A stretch of DNA of 64,000 nt from Macrococcoides animalis (GCF_047425875.1 NZ_CP179727.1:1488001-1552000); one strand, 5' to 3'; numbered from the stretch's first letter, positions 16,315 through 24,924 are shown. The notes: generated from the sequence alone by a model not told the origin. Program-made: numbers and translations.

Positions 16315-17088
16315 TTGAGTAAAGTTCAAGGCAAAGTAGCTATGGTAACTGGTGGAGGACAAGGGATTGGTGAAGCAATTTGTAGACGATTGGCTGAAGA
16401 TGGCTTTAAAGTTTCAGTAGCAGATTTCAATTTAGAGAATGCACAAAAAGTTGCTGAATCTATTGGTGAGAATGCAATCGCAGTCAAAGTTGATGTTGCT
16501 GATCGTGATCAAGTTTTTGCTGCTGTAGCAGAAACAAAAGAAAAATTAGGTGGATTTGATGTTATAGTAAATAACGCTGGTTTGGGACCACAAACACCAA
16601 TTGAATCGATTACTTACGAAACATATAGAAAAGTATTTGATGTGAACGTTGGAGGCACTTATTGGGGAATTCAAGCTGCAATTAAAGCTTTCGACGAATT
16701 AGGTCATGGTGGTAAAATTATTAATGCTTCAAGTCAAGCAGGACAAGTTGGGAACCCTGGATTAGCAGTTTATGGTGCAACTAAATTTGCAGTACGTGGT
16801 ATTACTCAAACTGCAGCACGTGATTTAGCTGAAAAAGGAATTACAGTTAATGCATATTGTCCTGGTATTGTTAAAACACCTATGATGAATGGAATTGCTG
16901 AACAAACAGCTAAAGAAGCTGGCAAACCTTTTGAATGGGGTATGGATCAATTTGCGAAAAATATTGCAATGAAACGTTTATCAGAACCATCAGATGTTGC
17001 TGCATGTGTTTCATACTTAGCAGGACCAGATAGCGATTATATGACTGGCCAAGCTTTAATTATTGATGGCGGTATGGTTTATAATTAA
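16315..17088 (+). CDS. butA: Diacetyl/(S)-acetoin reductase (meso-2,3-butanediol dehydrogenase type)
   Basis: 257 residues, short-chain dehydrogenase. Cofactor motif TGGGQGIGEAI, NNAG, catalytic Ser in INASSQAG and YGATK (Tyr-x-x-x-Lys). The long stretch GVQ-type WGIQAAIKAF and the C-terminal SDYMTGQALIIDGGMVYN match ButA/BudC acetoin reductases. It reduces diacetyl and acetoin with NADH, regenerating NAD. I set the start at the TTG at 16315, because AGGAG (16301-16305) directly abuts the ATG at 16306 but sits 9 bases before the TTG, and MSKVQGKVAMVTG is the family N-terminus. A Rex-like operator lies about 65 bases upstream. Confidence 0.9.
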   Translation: MSKVQGKVAMVTGGGQGIGEAICRRLAEDGFKVSVADFNLENAQKVAESIGENAIAVKVDVADRDQVFAAVAETKEKLGGFDVIVNNAGLGPQTPIESITYETYRKVFDVNVGGTYWGIQAAIKAFDELGHGGKIINASSQAGQVGNPGLAVYGATKFAVRGITQTAARDLAEKGITVNAYCPGIVKTPMMNGIAEQTAKEAGKPFEWGMDQFAKNIAMKRLSEPSDVAACVSYLAGPDSDYMTGQALIIDGGMVYN

Positions 17089-17125
17089 GTTGTTTCGTTT
17101 TAAGGAAATTTACTTGAATATTACG

Positions 17126-17168
17126 AAGAACTAAGCAATGAATTAAATTGTTTAGTTCTTTTTTTTTG
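17126..17168 (+). terminator. Terminator of butA
   Basis: AAGAACTAA pairs with TTAGTTCTT (with further CAA/TTG pairs inside) and is followed by a run of T residues. Confidence 0.8.
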
Positions 17169-17365
17169 TAATTTTAATCTAAATTTTATTGTTGATATTA
17201 ATCAGATTAATCATTTTACTTCTATCGTATAAGATTGTGAATTATTTATCAAAACTGTATCAGTGGATTTGAAAATTTTTTTGAGTAAAAGTAGAGAGTA
17301 AATTTATGCGTAGAAGTTATTTTTATATCTTGTACGTACAAAAACTTAAAATTTCACAAACGTAT

Positions 17366-17379
17366 TGTAATCGATTTCA
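17366..17379 (+). promoter_or_regulatory. cre site (CcpA operator) upstream of MFS transporter
   Basis: TGTAATCGATTTCA fits TGWAANCGNTNWCA at every defined position, 87 bases before the transporter start. The rest of the 17089-17465 gap holds only the butA terminator and AT-rich sequence. Confidence 0.68.
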
Positions 17380-17465
17380 TGATGTGGTATTTTTGAATAG
17401 TCAAAAAATTATAGTCATCAGATGACTTAATGAGTCGGATATTTATATTAGGGGGATTTAATATT

Positions 17466-18740
17466 ATGGGTGAAAAAAGATCGAATGTGCGTTGGATGTT
17501 CGCACTAATGTTCTTCTTAATTGGAGTTATTGCTTATATGGATAGAGCGAATATCTCATATATTGCGGGACCAATGATGGAAGACTTAAACATGTCGAAA
17601 GCACAATTTGGGATGCTTGGGTCAATATTTGCTGCAGGTTATGCTTTAATGCAGGTTCCAGCAGGTATTATGGCTGAGAAATTTGGACCTAAAAAGTTAT
17701 TAACATTTGCATTAGTTTGGTGGAGTGCATTTACGATTCTAACAGGTGTTGTTAAACATCACGGTTTACTATATGCAATGCGTTTCTTATTCGGTATTGG
17801 TGAAGGACCTATGTATCCTTCAAACGCTGTATTCAATACATACTGGTTCGCGAAATCAGAAAAAGGGCGTGCTTCAAGTGCGTTACTTGCTGGTAGTTAC
17901 TTCGGCCCAGTTATCGCTCCATTCGTAACCATTGCCATTTACCAAGCATTTGGTTGGCAAGCTGTATTCTATATCTTTGGTGCAATCGGCTTTGTTATTG
18001 CAGCTTTATGGCTTGTTATTGCTAAAGATTTACCTGAACAACATAAGATGGTCAATGAAGCAGAAAAGCTTTATATCATGGAGAACCGTGATGCTGTAGG
18101 TGGAGCAACTAAGGATACTGCGCCATGGGGTCGTTTCTTCAAACGTTTCAGTTTCTTTGCGATTGCAGGTCAATATTTCGTAGTTCAATTCGTTATTACA
18201 TTATTCTTAATTTGGTTACCTACTTATTTACAAGAGGAATATCATGTCATCTTAAAAGATATGAAGTTCTTAGCGGCTGCTCCTTGGTTAATGATGTTTG
18301 TATTAATCATGGCAGGGGGATCTATTTCGGATGCTATTGTTGCACGTGGTCATTCTAAGTTTAAAGCGCGTTCAAGTATTGCAATTTTTGGTTTCATTGT
18401 ATTTTCAATTTCATTATTCTTATCAGTACAAACAAATGATATGGTCATGAATATAATCTACTTATCACTTTGTTTAGGTGGTGTAGGTTTATCAATGGGT
18501 ATGAGCTGGGCATCAGCAGCTGACCTTGGACGTAACTTCTCAGGTACGGTTTCAGGATGGATGAACCTTTGGGGTAACGTGGGTGCATTCTTAAGTCCGT
18601 TCTTAGGTGGGGTTTTAGTTCAGAAATTCGGTTGGGATACGACATTCTATTTAATGTTAATTCCAGCAGCATTGGCTATTATTCTTTGGTTCTTCGTTAA
18701 GCCAGATGAACCTTTATTAGAAGAGCATAGAGTAAACTAA
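17466..18740 (+). CDS. MFS transporter, anion:cation symporter (ACS) family, probable sugar-acid uptake
   Basis: 424 residues with 12 predicted helices. The N-terminal half has AYMDRANISYIAGPMM, the MFS loop motif AEKFGPKKLL, and RFLFGIGEGPMYPSNAVFNTYWF, features of the ACS group that carries hexuronates, glucarate, galactonate and similar acids. I start at the ATG at 17466 because GGGGGATT precedes it; an ATG at 17430 lies before that site. The cre site upstream indicates catabolite repression, consistent with uptake of a secondary carbon source. No catabolic gene is adjacent, so the substrate is open. Confidence 0.85.
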   Translation: MGEKRSNVRWMFALMFFLIGVIAYMDRANISYIAGPMMEDLNMSKAQFGMLGSIFAAGYALMQVPAGIMAEKFGPKKLLTFALVWWSAFTILTGVVKHHGLLYAMRFLFGIGEGPMYPSNAVFNTYWFAKSEKGRASSALLAGSYFGPVIAPFVTIAIYQAFGWQAVFYIFGAIGFVIAALWLVIAKDLPEQHKMVNEAEKLYIMENRDAVGGATKDTAPWGRFFKRFSFFAIAGQYFVVQFVITLFLIWLPTYLQEEYHVILKDMKFLAAAPWLMMFVLIMAGGSISDAIVARGHSKFKARSSIAIFGFIVFSISLFLSVQTNDMVMNIIYLSLCLGGVGLSMGMSWASAADLGRNFSGTVSGWMNLWGNVGAFLSPFLGGVLVQKFGWDTTFYLMLIPAALAIILWFFVKPDEPLLEEHRVN

Positions 18741-18751
18741 ATATCGTTATA

Positions 18752-18799
18752 GCAAAAACAATGCCGGATAATTTTATCCGGCATTGTTTTTGCATTTTT
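18752..18799. terminator. Perfect 20-bp stem bidirectional terminator
   Basis: GCAAAAACAATGCCGGATAA (18752-18771) is followed after two bases by its exact complement (18774-18793), then ATTTTTT. It serves the MFS gene and, on the minus strand, the convergent DUF3169 gene. Confidence 0.88.
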
Positions 18800-18808
18800 T
18801 GTGTATTG

Positions 18809-19489
18809 TTAAATCATTTTTCTAACGGTTACTTGATAGACAATATTAATAAAGATTGCAGTTGCTGCAATGATTGTTAATGCGAAGTGTTGAGGTACGC
18901 CTGTTGCGTAACCGTATATTGTAATCAACATCATTGCGGCAGGTAACAATACGTTTGTTAATTTAAAAGCATTGTATAAACCAGTGAAGATTGTATACAT
19001 CTCTTCTTTATTTAAAGAATCAATCAGCTTATCATCGAAATCTGATTCGAAGTTTTCGGGTAAATCTTTTTCTGGATAGAGCTTATTGATCATACTGTAC
19101 CCATAATAACGCATTAAGATTGAAAGGATTAAAACGATTATACTAATAATACCGATATAAAGTGGTGCATCATTAATACTAATCAGTAGAATTGATCCAA
19201 GTGCAAAGTAAAATGAAATAATTATTGCAATATTCATCTCGGAAAATTTCTTAAATGATGCTCGGTCCTGCTCATGATGTTCTAATGTTGGGTCGTTGTC
19301 GACTTTATATGCGAGTTTACTGTATATAAAAGCAATGATAGCAAAAATAACAGCCATAATGCATAACACAATGATATATGGGGTAGAAGTAAGTATATCT
19401 GTTAATGGTAGTTTCCAATAATCGATTGTGAGTAACATCGTCACTGCAAGTATAGTGATAATAAGTGGTAATATGTATTTTCTAAACAT
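18809..19489 (-). CDS. DUF3169 family membrane protein
   Basis: 226 residues. Six hydrophobic helices are grouped 2+2+2 (about 7-24, 37-60, 88-106, 112-128, 174-195, 200-220). The segment YSMINKLYPEKDLPENFESDFDDKLIDSLNKEE, with the LYPEKD motif, matches my recollection of DUF3169 proteins. In Firmicutes these often sit beside small HTH regulators; none is adjacent here. GAGGAGGCG precedes the ATG. Function is unknown. Confidence 0.75.
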   Translation of the reverse strand: MFRKYILPLIITILAVTMLLTIDYWKLPLTDILTSTPYIIVLCIMAVIFAIIAFIYSKLAYKVDNDPTLEHHEQDRASFKKFSEMNIAIIISFYFALGSILLISINDAPLYIGIISIIVLILSILMRYYGYSMINKLYPEKDLPENFESDFDDKLIDSLNKEEMYTIFTGLYNAFKLTNVLLPAAMMLITIYGYATGVPQHFALTIIAATAIFINIVYQVTVRKMI

Positions 19490-19574
19490 AGGCGCCTCCT
19501 CTTTTAAATAGTATACCCAATTATTTAATGTTGAGACAGGTTAATTCACTTGATTAATTAGAATGATTATAATA

Positions 19575-19589
19575 TAATAATTATTATAA
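19575..19589 (+). promoter_or_regulatory. PerR-like box upstream of dps
   Basis: TAATAATTATTATAA matches the PerR consensus TTATAATNATTATAA at 13 of 14 defined positions, 28 bases before the dps start. AT-richness makes chance matches more likely, but dps/mrgA is a classical PerR target. Confidence 0.5.
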
Positions 19590-19616
19590 ATAACAAATAA
19601 GAAGGAGAGATTTGAT

Positions 19617-20069
19617 ATGGCTAAGAAAACACAAGCAAACAAAGTAGTGGTTGCATTAAACCAACAGGTGGCTAACTGGACAGTATTATATACGAAGTTA
19701 CACAATTATCATTGGTATGTTAAAGGACCAAACTTCTTTAGTTTACATGAAAAGTTTGAAGCATTATATGGTGAAGCAAGTGTCTACATCGATGAGTTAG
19801 CTGAGCGTATTCTTGCGATTGAAGGTAATCCTATTGCGACTTTAAAAGAGAGTTTAGAATTATCGATTGTAAAAGAAGCTAAGAAAAACTTAACTGCTGA
19901 AGATATGGTGAAAGATTTATCTAAAGACTTTGATAAAGTGATTAAACAATTAGAAGAAGGAAAGTCTACAGCTGAAGAAGCGGGCGATGAAATGACAGCG
20001 GATATGTTCTTGGGTATGATTACTTCACTTGAGAAACATAACTGGATGCTAAAATCATTCTTAGGTTAA
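19617..20069 (+). CDS. dps: Dps/MrgA-type ferroxidase and DNA-protecting protein
   Basis: 150 residues, a four-helix ferritin-like protein. The dimer-interface ferroxidase ligands are visible: KLHNYHWYVKGPNFFSLHEKFEALY supplies His residues, and EASVYIDELAERIL supplies Asp and Glu. Late in the protein is ITSLEKHNWMLKSFLG. Dps dodecamers oxidise and store iron with peroxide and protect DNA. AGAAGGAGAG precedes the ATG and a terminator follows. A PerR-like box lies in the promoter region, which fits induction by peroxide. Confidence 0.93.
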   Translation: MAKKTQANKVVVALNQQVANWTVLYTKLHNYHWYVKGPNFFSLHEKFEALYGEASVYIDELAERILAIEGNPIATLKESLELSIVKEAKKNLTAEDMVKDLSKDFDKVIKQLEEGKSTAEEAGDEMTADMFLGMITSLEKHNWMLKSFLG

Positions 20070-20079
20070 GAAAATAATT

Positions 20080-20116
20080 AATACACTTCAAATAATTTTG
20101 AGGTGTATTTTTTTTT
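20080..20116 (+). terminator. Terminator of dps
   Basis: AATACACTTCAAA pairs with TTTGAGGTGTATT (one G-T pair) and continues into nine T residues. Confidence 0.8.
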
Positions 20117-20154
20117 GAATTTCTATAGAATGGATGTAAGTAGAGGTGAACATA

Positions 20155-21084
20155 ATGGAAGAAAAAATCAGACAGTGTATTAAGATTGCTAAAATGTATT
20201 ACGAAGAGAATTTAGGACAAAAGGCGATTGCTGACGAATTAAATATTTCAAGACCCACTGTTTCGAGACAATTACAGTTTGCGAAAGATATGGGCATTGT
20301 TAATATTACGATTCACGATCCATACGAAAAAAGTGAAGAATTAGCAGCATTACTAAAAGATAGATACAATTTAAAATCAGTAATTATAAAAGAAGTATCT
20401 AGCGATAAGTATGAAATTGTACTCAATGCGATTTCTGAAGCGGCAGCAGAATTCCTATATGAAAACGTAAAGAGTAATGATACGGTCGGCGTGAGTTGGG
20501 GTAAGACGATGTATGAAACAGCAAGTTTAATGAAGCCTACAAATTTAACAGGTGTTACAACGATTCAACTAAAAGGGGGTATCTCTTACTCTAATATCAA
20601 GACAAATTCACACGAAACTTTAGCTTTATTTGCAAAGAGTTTCAATTCTATACCACGTGATTTACCTGTTCCGGTTATTTTTGATAACAATCAAGTGAAA
20701 AAGTTAGTCAGTGAAGATCGCCATATTAAAGGGATATTAAATATGGCAGGGGATTGTGACATTGCAATTTATACAACAGGTACAGTGCGTGATGAAGCAT
20801 TGTTATTTAAGCTTGGATTCTTCTCTGATGATGAGGTAAAGCGATTAAAGAATGAAGCAGTAGGTGATATTTGTTCAAGATTCTATAATAAGAATGGTAA
20901 GATTGCTGATGTTTGGGTTGATGACCGTACAATGGGTGTGACGCTTGAGACGTTAAAGAATACGCCAATGAGTATCTTAGTAGCTGGCGGAAAGCATAAA
21001 GTTGAGGCCATTCGTGGTGCTTTAAATGGTGGTATACCGAATGTTTTGATTACAGATAGTATTACAGCCAAGCAATTAATTTAA
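20155..21084 (+). CDS. deoR: Deoxyribonucleoside regulator, SorC-type DeoR
   Basis: 309 residues from the ATG at 20155; AGAGGTGA is just upstream, and GTG at 20146 lies within it. N-terminal helix-turn-helix: YYEENLGQKAIADELNISRPTVSRQL. The rest is the SorC sugar-binding domain (GVSWGKTMYETASLM, LKGGISYSN, the late AGGKHKVEAIRGALNGG). In Bacillus subtilis this regulator represses the deoxyribonucleoside operon and releases DNA on binding deoxyribose-5-phosphate. Its location directly before deoC, pdp and deoB supports the same role. A likely operator lies immediately after its stop. Confidence 0.9.
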   Translation: MEEKIRQCIKIAKMYYEENLGQKAIADELNISRPTVSRQLQFAKDMGIVNITIHDPYEKSEELAALLKDRYNLKSVIIKEVSSDKYEIVLNAISEAAAEFLYENVKSNDTVGVSWGKTMYETASLMKPTNLTGVTTIQLKGGISYSNIKTNSHETLALFAKSFNSIPRDLPVPVIFDNNQVKKLVSEDRHIKGILNMAGDCDIAIYTTGTVRDEALLFKLGFFSDDEVKRLKNEAVGDICSRFYNKNGKIADVWVDDRTMGVTLETLKNTPMSILVAGGKHKVEAIRGALNGGIPNVLITDSITAKQLI

Positions 21085-21102
21085 TTTGAACGTAATTTCA
21101 TT
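21085..21102 (+). promoter_or_regulatory. Candidate DeoR operator before deoC
   Basis: TTTGAACGTAATTTCATT agrees at 14 of 18 positions with the B. subtilis DeoR palindrome as I remember it (ATTGAACAAAATTTCAAT). It lies 7 bases upstream of the likely -35 of the deoC promoter. Confidence 0.5.
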
Positions 21103-21108
21103 TATTGT

Positions 21109-21137
21109 TTTTACTTTTGTTCATATTCTGTTATAAT
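21109..21137 (+). promoter_or_regulatory. deoC promoter
   Basis: TTTACT (21109-21114) and TATAAT (21132-21137) are separated by 17 bases, 31 bases before the deoC start codon. Confidence 0.6.
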
Positions 21138-21167
21138 AGATTTGAATATAAGGGAGGAATGAAAATA

Positions 21168-21830
21168 ATGAATTTAGCAAAGTATATTGACCATACAGCC
21201 TTAAAGCCAGAAACGACGAAACAACAAATCGAACAATTAGCGCGTGAAGCACGTGAATATGGATTTATGAGTGTATGTGTGAATCCTACACATGTTAAAT
21301 ACGCGAGCGGATTATTGGATGGAACTGATGTATTAGTATGTACAGTTATTGGATTCCCATTAGGTGCCAACACACCTGACGTTAAAGCGTTAGAAACGAA
21401 GTCTGCCATTGGCAATGGTGCTGGTGAAGTGGATATGGTTGTTAACATTGGCGCTATAAAAGATGCGAACTATGATTTAGTACGAGAAGATATTAAAGCT
21501 GTTGTCGATGCTGCAGGAGATGTTACGACAAAAGTAATTATCGAAACATGTTTATTAACGGATGACGAAAAAGTTAAAGTATGTGAAATCGCGAAAGAAG
21601 TAGGTGCTGATTTCGTTAAGACTTCAACAGGATTCTCAACAGGTGGCGCTACAGTAGAAGATATTAAATTAATGCGTGAAACAGTAGGACCTGATATGGG
21701 TGTTAAAGCTTCAGGTGGCGTGCGCTCATATGAAGATGTTATGGCAATGATTGATGCTGGTGCAACACGTATTGGTGCATCTGCAGGTGTACAGATTTTA
21801 AAAGGTGAACAAGCTACGGGAGATTATTAA
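21168..21830 (+). CDS. deoC: Deoxyribose-phosphate aldolase
   Basis: 220 residues from the ATG at 21168, behind AGGGAGG; earlier in-frame codons lack a site and lie in the promoter. Class I aldolase features are present: YIDHTALKPETT at the N-terminus, EVDMVVNIGA with the catalytic Asp, VKVIIETCLL-type strand (KVIIETCLL) and the Schiff-base Lys in FVKTSTGFSTGGAT, then GVKASGGVRS. It cleaves deoxyribose-5-phosphate to glyceraldehyde-3-phosphate and acetaldehyde. It opens the deoC-pdp-deoB run. Confidence 0.97.
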   Translation: MNLAKYIDHTALKPETTKQQIEQLAREAREYGFMSVCVNPTHVKYASGLLDGTDVLVCTVIGFPLGANTPDVKALETKSAIGNGAGEVDMVVNIGAIKDANYDLVREDIKAVVDAAGDVTTKVIIETCLLTDDEKVKVCEIAKEVGADFVKTSTGFSTGGATVEDIKLMRETVGPDMGVKASGGVRSYEDVMAMIDAGATRIGASAGVQILKGEQATGDY

Positions 21831-21853
21831 TCTCTCGTTTTCTAGCACATTGA

Positions 21854-21867
21854 TGTAAGCGTATACA
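21854..21867 (+). promoter_or_regulatory. cre-like site between deoC and pdp
   Basis: TGTAAGCGTATACA fits the cre consensus except at one position (A for T at position 10). It lies just before the pdp ribosome site. Catabolite control of the pdp operon is known in B. subtilis; an internal position here would act as a roadblock. Confidence 0.35.
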
Positions 21868-21884
21868 ATAAGGAGGAATATATA

Positions 21885-23186
21885 ATGAGAATGGTAGATA
21901 TTATTGCAAAAAAACGTGATGGTTTAGCATTAACGAAGGAAGAAATTGAATTCTTTATTAAAGGATATACAGATGGTTCAATTCCGGACTATCAAGCTTC
22001 AAGTTTAGCGATGGCAATTTTCTTTCAAGATATGAATGATGAGGAACGTGCTTATTTAACGATGGCAATGGTAGAAAGCGGCGATCAAATCGATTTAAGT
22101 GCTATTGAAGGTGTAAAGGTTGATAAACACTCTACAGGTGGTGTAGGGGATACAACGACATTAGTATTAGGCCCATTAGTAGCGGCACTTGACATTCCAG
22201 TTGCTAAGATGAGTGGTCGTGGCTTAGGACATACTGGTGGAACGATTGATAAGTTAGAAGCCGTAGAAGGTTTCCACGTTGAAATCTCTGAAGAAGATTT
22301 CGTCCGTATCGTGAATGAAGATAAGTTAGCAGTTATCGGTCAAACTGGAAACTTAACTCCGGCAGATAAGAAGTTATATGCATTGCGTGATGTTACTGGA
22401 ACTGTCAATAGTATTCCATTAATCGCATCGAGTATTATGAGTAAGAAGATTGCAGCGGGTGCTGACGCAATTGTCTTGGATGTTAAGACAGGTGCAGGGG
22501 CATTTATGAAGACGGATGAAGATGCGGAAATGTTAGCGCATGCTATGGTTAAAATCGGTAACAATGTTGGGCGTAACACAATGGCGATTATCTCTGATAT
22601 GAGTCAACCGCTTGGATTTGCAATCGGTAATGCTTTAGAAGTGAAAGAAGCAATAGAAACATTGCGCGGCACGGGCCCAGAAGATTTAACTGAACTTTGT
22701 TTAACATTAGGAAGCCAAATGGTTGTACTTGCTGGTAAAGCTGAAAGTTTAGAAGATGCACGTGAGCAATTACAAGAAGTTATTCGAAACGGTAAAGCAT
22801 TAGAAAAATTTAAAGTATTTTTAGCAAACCAAGGTGGCGATGCTTCAGTTGTGGACGATGTTACTAAATTACCACAAGCTGAATATGTGATTGAAGTACC
22901 CGCAAAAACAGCGGGTGTCGTAAGTAGAATTGTTGCAGATGAAATTGGTGTGGCATCAATGTTATTAGGTGCAGGTCGTGCTACAAAAGAAGATGTTATC
23001 GATTTGGCAGTTGGTTTAATGTTACGTAAGAAAGTTGGCGATAAAGTCGATGTGGGCGAATCGCTTGTAACGATTTATGCAAACCGTAATAATGTAGAAG
23101 ACGTTATGAAGAAGATTTACGACAATATCGAAATCGCAGATCAAGCAGAAGCACCTGTACTTATTCATAAAGTTATTACTGAATAG
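21885..23186 (+). CDS. pdp: Pyrimidine-nucleoside phosphorylase
   Basis: 433 residues. The phosphorylase signature region KVDKHSTGGVGDTTT is followed by AKMSGRGLGHTGGTIDKLEAV (substrate and phosphate contacts) and VTGTVNSIPLIASSIMSKKIAAGADAIVLDVKTGAGAFM. It phosphorolyses thymidine, deoxyuridine and uridine to base plus (deoxy)ribose-1-phosphate, which DeoB then isomerises. AAGGAGG precedes the ATG. It lies 54 bases after deoC; a two-unit 62-bp repeat separates it from deoB. Confidence 0.97.
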   Translation: MRMVDIIAKKRDGLALTKEEIEFFIKGYTDGSIPDYQASSLAMAIFFQDMNDEERAYLTMAMVESGDQIDLSAIEGVKVDKHSTGGVGDTTTLVLGPLVAALDIPVAKMSGRGLGHTGGTIDKLEAVEGFHVEISEEDFVRIVNEDKLAVIGQTGNLTPADKKLYALRDVTGTVNSIPLIASSIMSKKIAAGADAIVLDVKTGAGAFMKTDEDAEMLAHAMVKIGNNVGRNTMAIISDMSQPLGFAIGNALEVKEAIETLRGTGPEDLTELCLTLGSQMVVLAGKAESLEDAREQLQEVIRNGKALEKFKVFLANQGGDASVVDDVTKLPQAEYVIEVPAKTAGVVSRIVADEIGVASMLLGAGRATKEDVIDLAVGLMLRKKVGDKVDVGESLVTIYANRNNVEDVMKKIYDNIEIADQAEAPVLIHKVITE

Positions 23187-23226
23187 TGTGAGATGTTAGA
23201 GTTTAGTCGTAGATGATGTTTATGTT

Positions 23227-23330
23227 AAGTCCGATATAGTTGCGATATCGGACAAGACGTTTGATAAAATGTTTATAAGACATGAAACAAGTCCGATATA
23301 TATGATATATCGGACAAGACGAACGACAAA
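23227..23330. repeat. Two units of a 62-bp-period hairpin repeat, within the deo cluster
   Basis: Unit cores start at 23227 and 23289, exactly 62 bases apart. The first reads AAGTCCGATATAGTTGC then GATATCGGACAAGACG; the second AAGTCCGATATATATG then ATATATCGGACAAGACG. GTCCGATAT and ATATCGGAC pair perfectly, giving a hairpin of 9 bp or more. The core and the 62-base spacing match the array at 41355-41799, but the spacer here differs. There is no T run, so it is unlikely to be a strong terminator. Confidence 0.8.
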
Positions 23331-23365
23331 ATTATTTCAAGCATTGCCAAAAAGGAGAGAACAAT

Positions 23366-24535
23366 ATGAAATTTAACAGAATTCACTTAATCGTAATGGA
23401 TTCAGTAGGTATTGGTGAAGCACCGGATGCCGCTGATTTTGGGGATGTTGGCAGTCACACGTTAAAGCATACATTAGAAGGCTTTGCGGGCGATTTACCC
23501 AACTTAGAGCGCTTAGGTTTAGGGAATATTGCTGAATTACCAGTAGTAAACAGAATTGACAACCCAGAAGGATACTACACAAAATTATCAGAAGCATCTG
23601 TTGGAAAAGATACAATGACAGGACACTGGGAGATTATGGGTTTAAATATTGATAAACCGTTCAAAGTATATCCTGATGGCTTCCCGGAAGAATTAGTAAC
23701 GGCAATTGAAGAAATGACAGGACGTAAAGTAGTTGCTAACAAGCCCGCTTCAGGTACAGCAATTCTTGATGAATGGGGACCGCATCAAATGGAAACGGGC
23801 GATTTAATCGTCTATACTTCAGCAGACCCTGTATTACAAATTGCAGCACATGAAGATGTTATTCCGTTAGAAGAATTATATGAAATTTGTGAGAAAGTAC
23901 GTGAATTTACGAAAGACCCTAAATATTTAATCGGTCGTATTATTGCACGTCCTTATCTAGGAGAGCCGGGCAACTTCAAGCGTACATCAAACCGTCATGA
24001 TTATGCATTAAAGCCATTTGGTCGTACGGTGATGAATGAAATGCAAGATGCTGACTTAGATGTCATTGCAATCGGTAAGATTAATGACATTTATGATGGT
24101 GAAGGTGTGACTGAAGCGATCCGTACGAAAGATAATATGGATGGCATGGATAAATTGCTAGAAGTGATGAACAAAGACTTTAAAGGATTAAGCTTCTTAA
24201 ACTTAGTCGACTTTGATGCGTTATACGGACATCGTCGTGATAAAGAGGGTTACATGAATGCGATTAAAGCCTTTGATAACCGTTTAGGTGAGGTATTAGA
24301 TAACTTACGTGAAGATGATTTATTAATAATTACAGCAGATCATGGTAATGATCCGACAATGCCGGGAACAGATCATACGAGAGAATACGTGCCTTTATTA
24401 ATGTATTCTAAATCTACAGGCAGTGGAGAACTTACTGGTCACGATACATTTTCTTCAATCGGTGCAACGATTGCAGACAACTTTGGAGTGAAATTACCTG
24501 AGTTTGGTCAAAGTTATTTAAATGATTTAAAATAA
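23366..24535 (+). CDS. deoB: Phosphopentomutase
   Basis: 389 residues, alkaline-phosphatase superfamily. Metal-site segments: VMDSVGIGEAPDAADFGD (N-terminal Asp), KDTMTGHWEIMG with the Thr that carries the phosphate, FDALYGHRRDKEGY, and ITADHGNDPTMPGTDHTREYVP with further metal ligands. It interconverts (deoxy)ribose-1-phosphate and -5-phosphate, linking Pdp to DeoC. AAAAGGAGAG precedes the ATG. It is the last gene of the cluster and ends at a perfect palindromic terminator. Confidence 0.97.
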   Translation: MKFNRIHLIVMDSVGIGEAPDAADFGDVGSHTLKHTLEGFAGDLPNLERLGLGNIAELPVVNRIDNPEGYYTKLSEASVGKDTMTGHWEIMGLNIDKPFKVYPDGFPEELVTAIEEMTGRKVVANKPASGTAILDEWGPHQMETGDLIVYTSADPVLQIAAHEDVIPLEELYEICEKVREFTKDPKYLIGRIIARPYLGEPGNFKRTSNRHDYALKPFGRTVMNEMQDADLDVIAIGKINDIYDGEGVTEAIRTKDNMDGMDKLLEVMNKDFKGLSFLNLVDFDALYGHRRDKEGYMNAIKAFDNRLGEVLDNLREDDLLIITADHGNDPTMPGTDHTREYVPLLMYSKSTGSGELTGHDTFSSIGATIADNFGVKLPEFGQSYLNDLK

Positions 24536-24541
24536 TAATAT

Positions 24542-24581
24542 AAAAATAGCTTAGGACAAATATTTGTCCTAAGCTATTTTT
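24542..24581. terminator. Perfect palindromic bidirectional terminator after deoB
   Basis: AAAAATAGCTTAGGACAAAT is followed directly by its exact reverse complement, so the RNA folds with a minimal loop and ends in U residues on both strands. It overlaps the stop codon of the convergent gene that ends at 24580. Confidence 0.88.
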
Positions 24582-24846
24582 ACATAACTTGACGTTCAAT
24601 TGCTCGTAGTGTGTTGAAGAAATCAACGATCTCTTCAAAGTGCTGTCCACGATTTTTATAATGATACTCGATAAAATAAATAGCATCCGCCAATTTGTGT
24701 GGCAAATCATATTGAATATTCATTGTTGATTTAAACTTTTTCAAATCAATGCTAGCTAATTCATCTTTATATCTATTATAGAAATCGATGGCATCTTCTA
24801 AACCATACGACATAATTAAATTTAATCGTTCTTTCTCAGTAAACAT
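24580..24846 (-). CDS. Hypothetical small helical protein
   Basis: 88 residues from the ATG at 24846, chosen because TGGAG lies 9 bases before it. ATG codons at 24870 and 24861 are in frame, and the first has a weaker AAGG. The protein is mostly charged amphipathic helix: EKERLNLIMSYGLEDAIDFYN, YKDELASIDLKKF, and HKLADAIYFIEYHYKN. No cysteine pair, membrane segment or known motif. I do not recognise the family. It ends inside the deoB terminator. Confidence 0.6.
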   Translation of the reverse strand: MFTEKERLNLIMSYGLEDAIDFYNRYKDELASIDLKKFKSTMNIQYDLPHKLADAIYFIEYHYKNRGQHFEEIVDFFNTLRAIERQVM

Positions 24847-24924
24847 GTATATCAACTCCATGATAGACATATTACCTTATAAATATTGATATTTGATAAA
24901 TTTTAAGTAAATTATCTGTAAATT

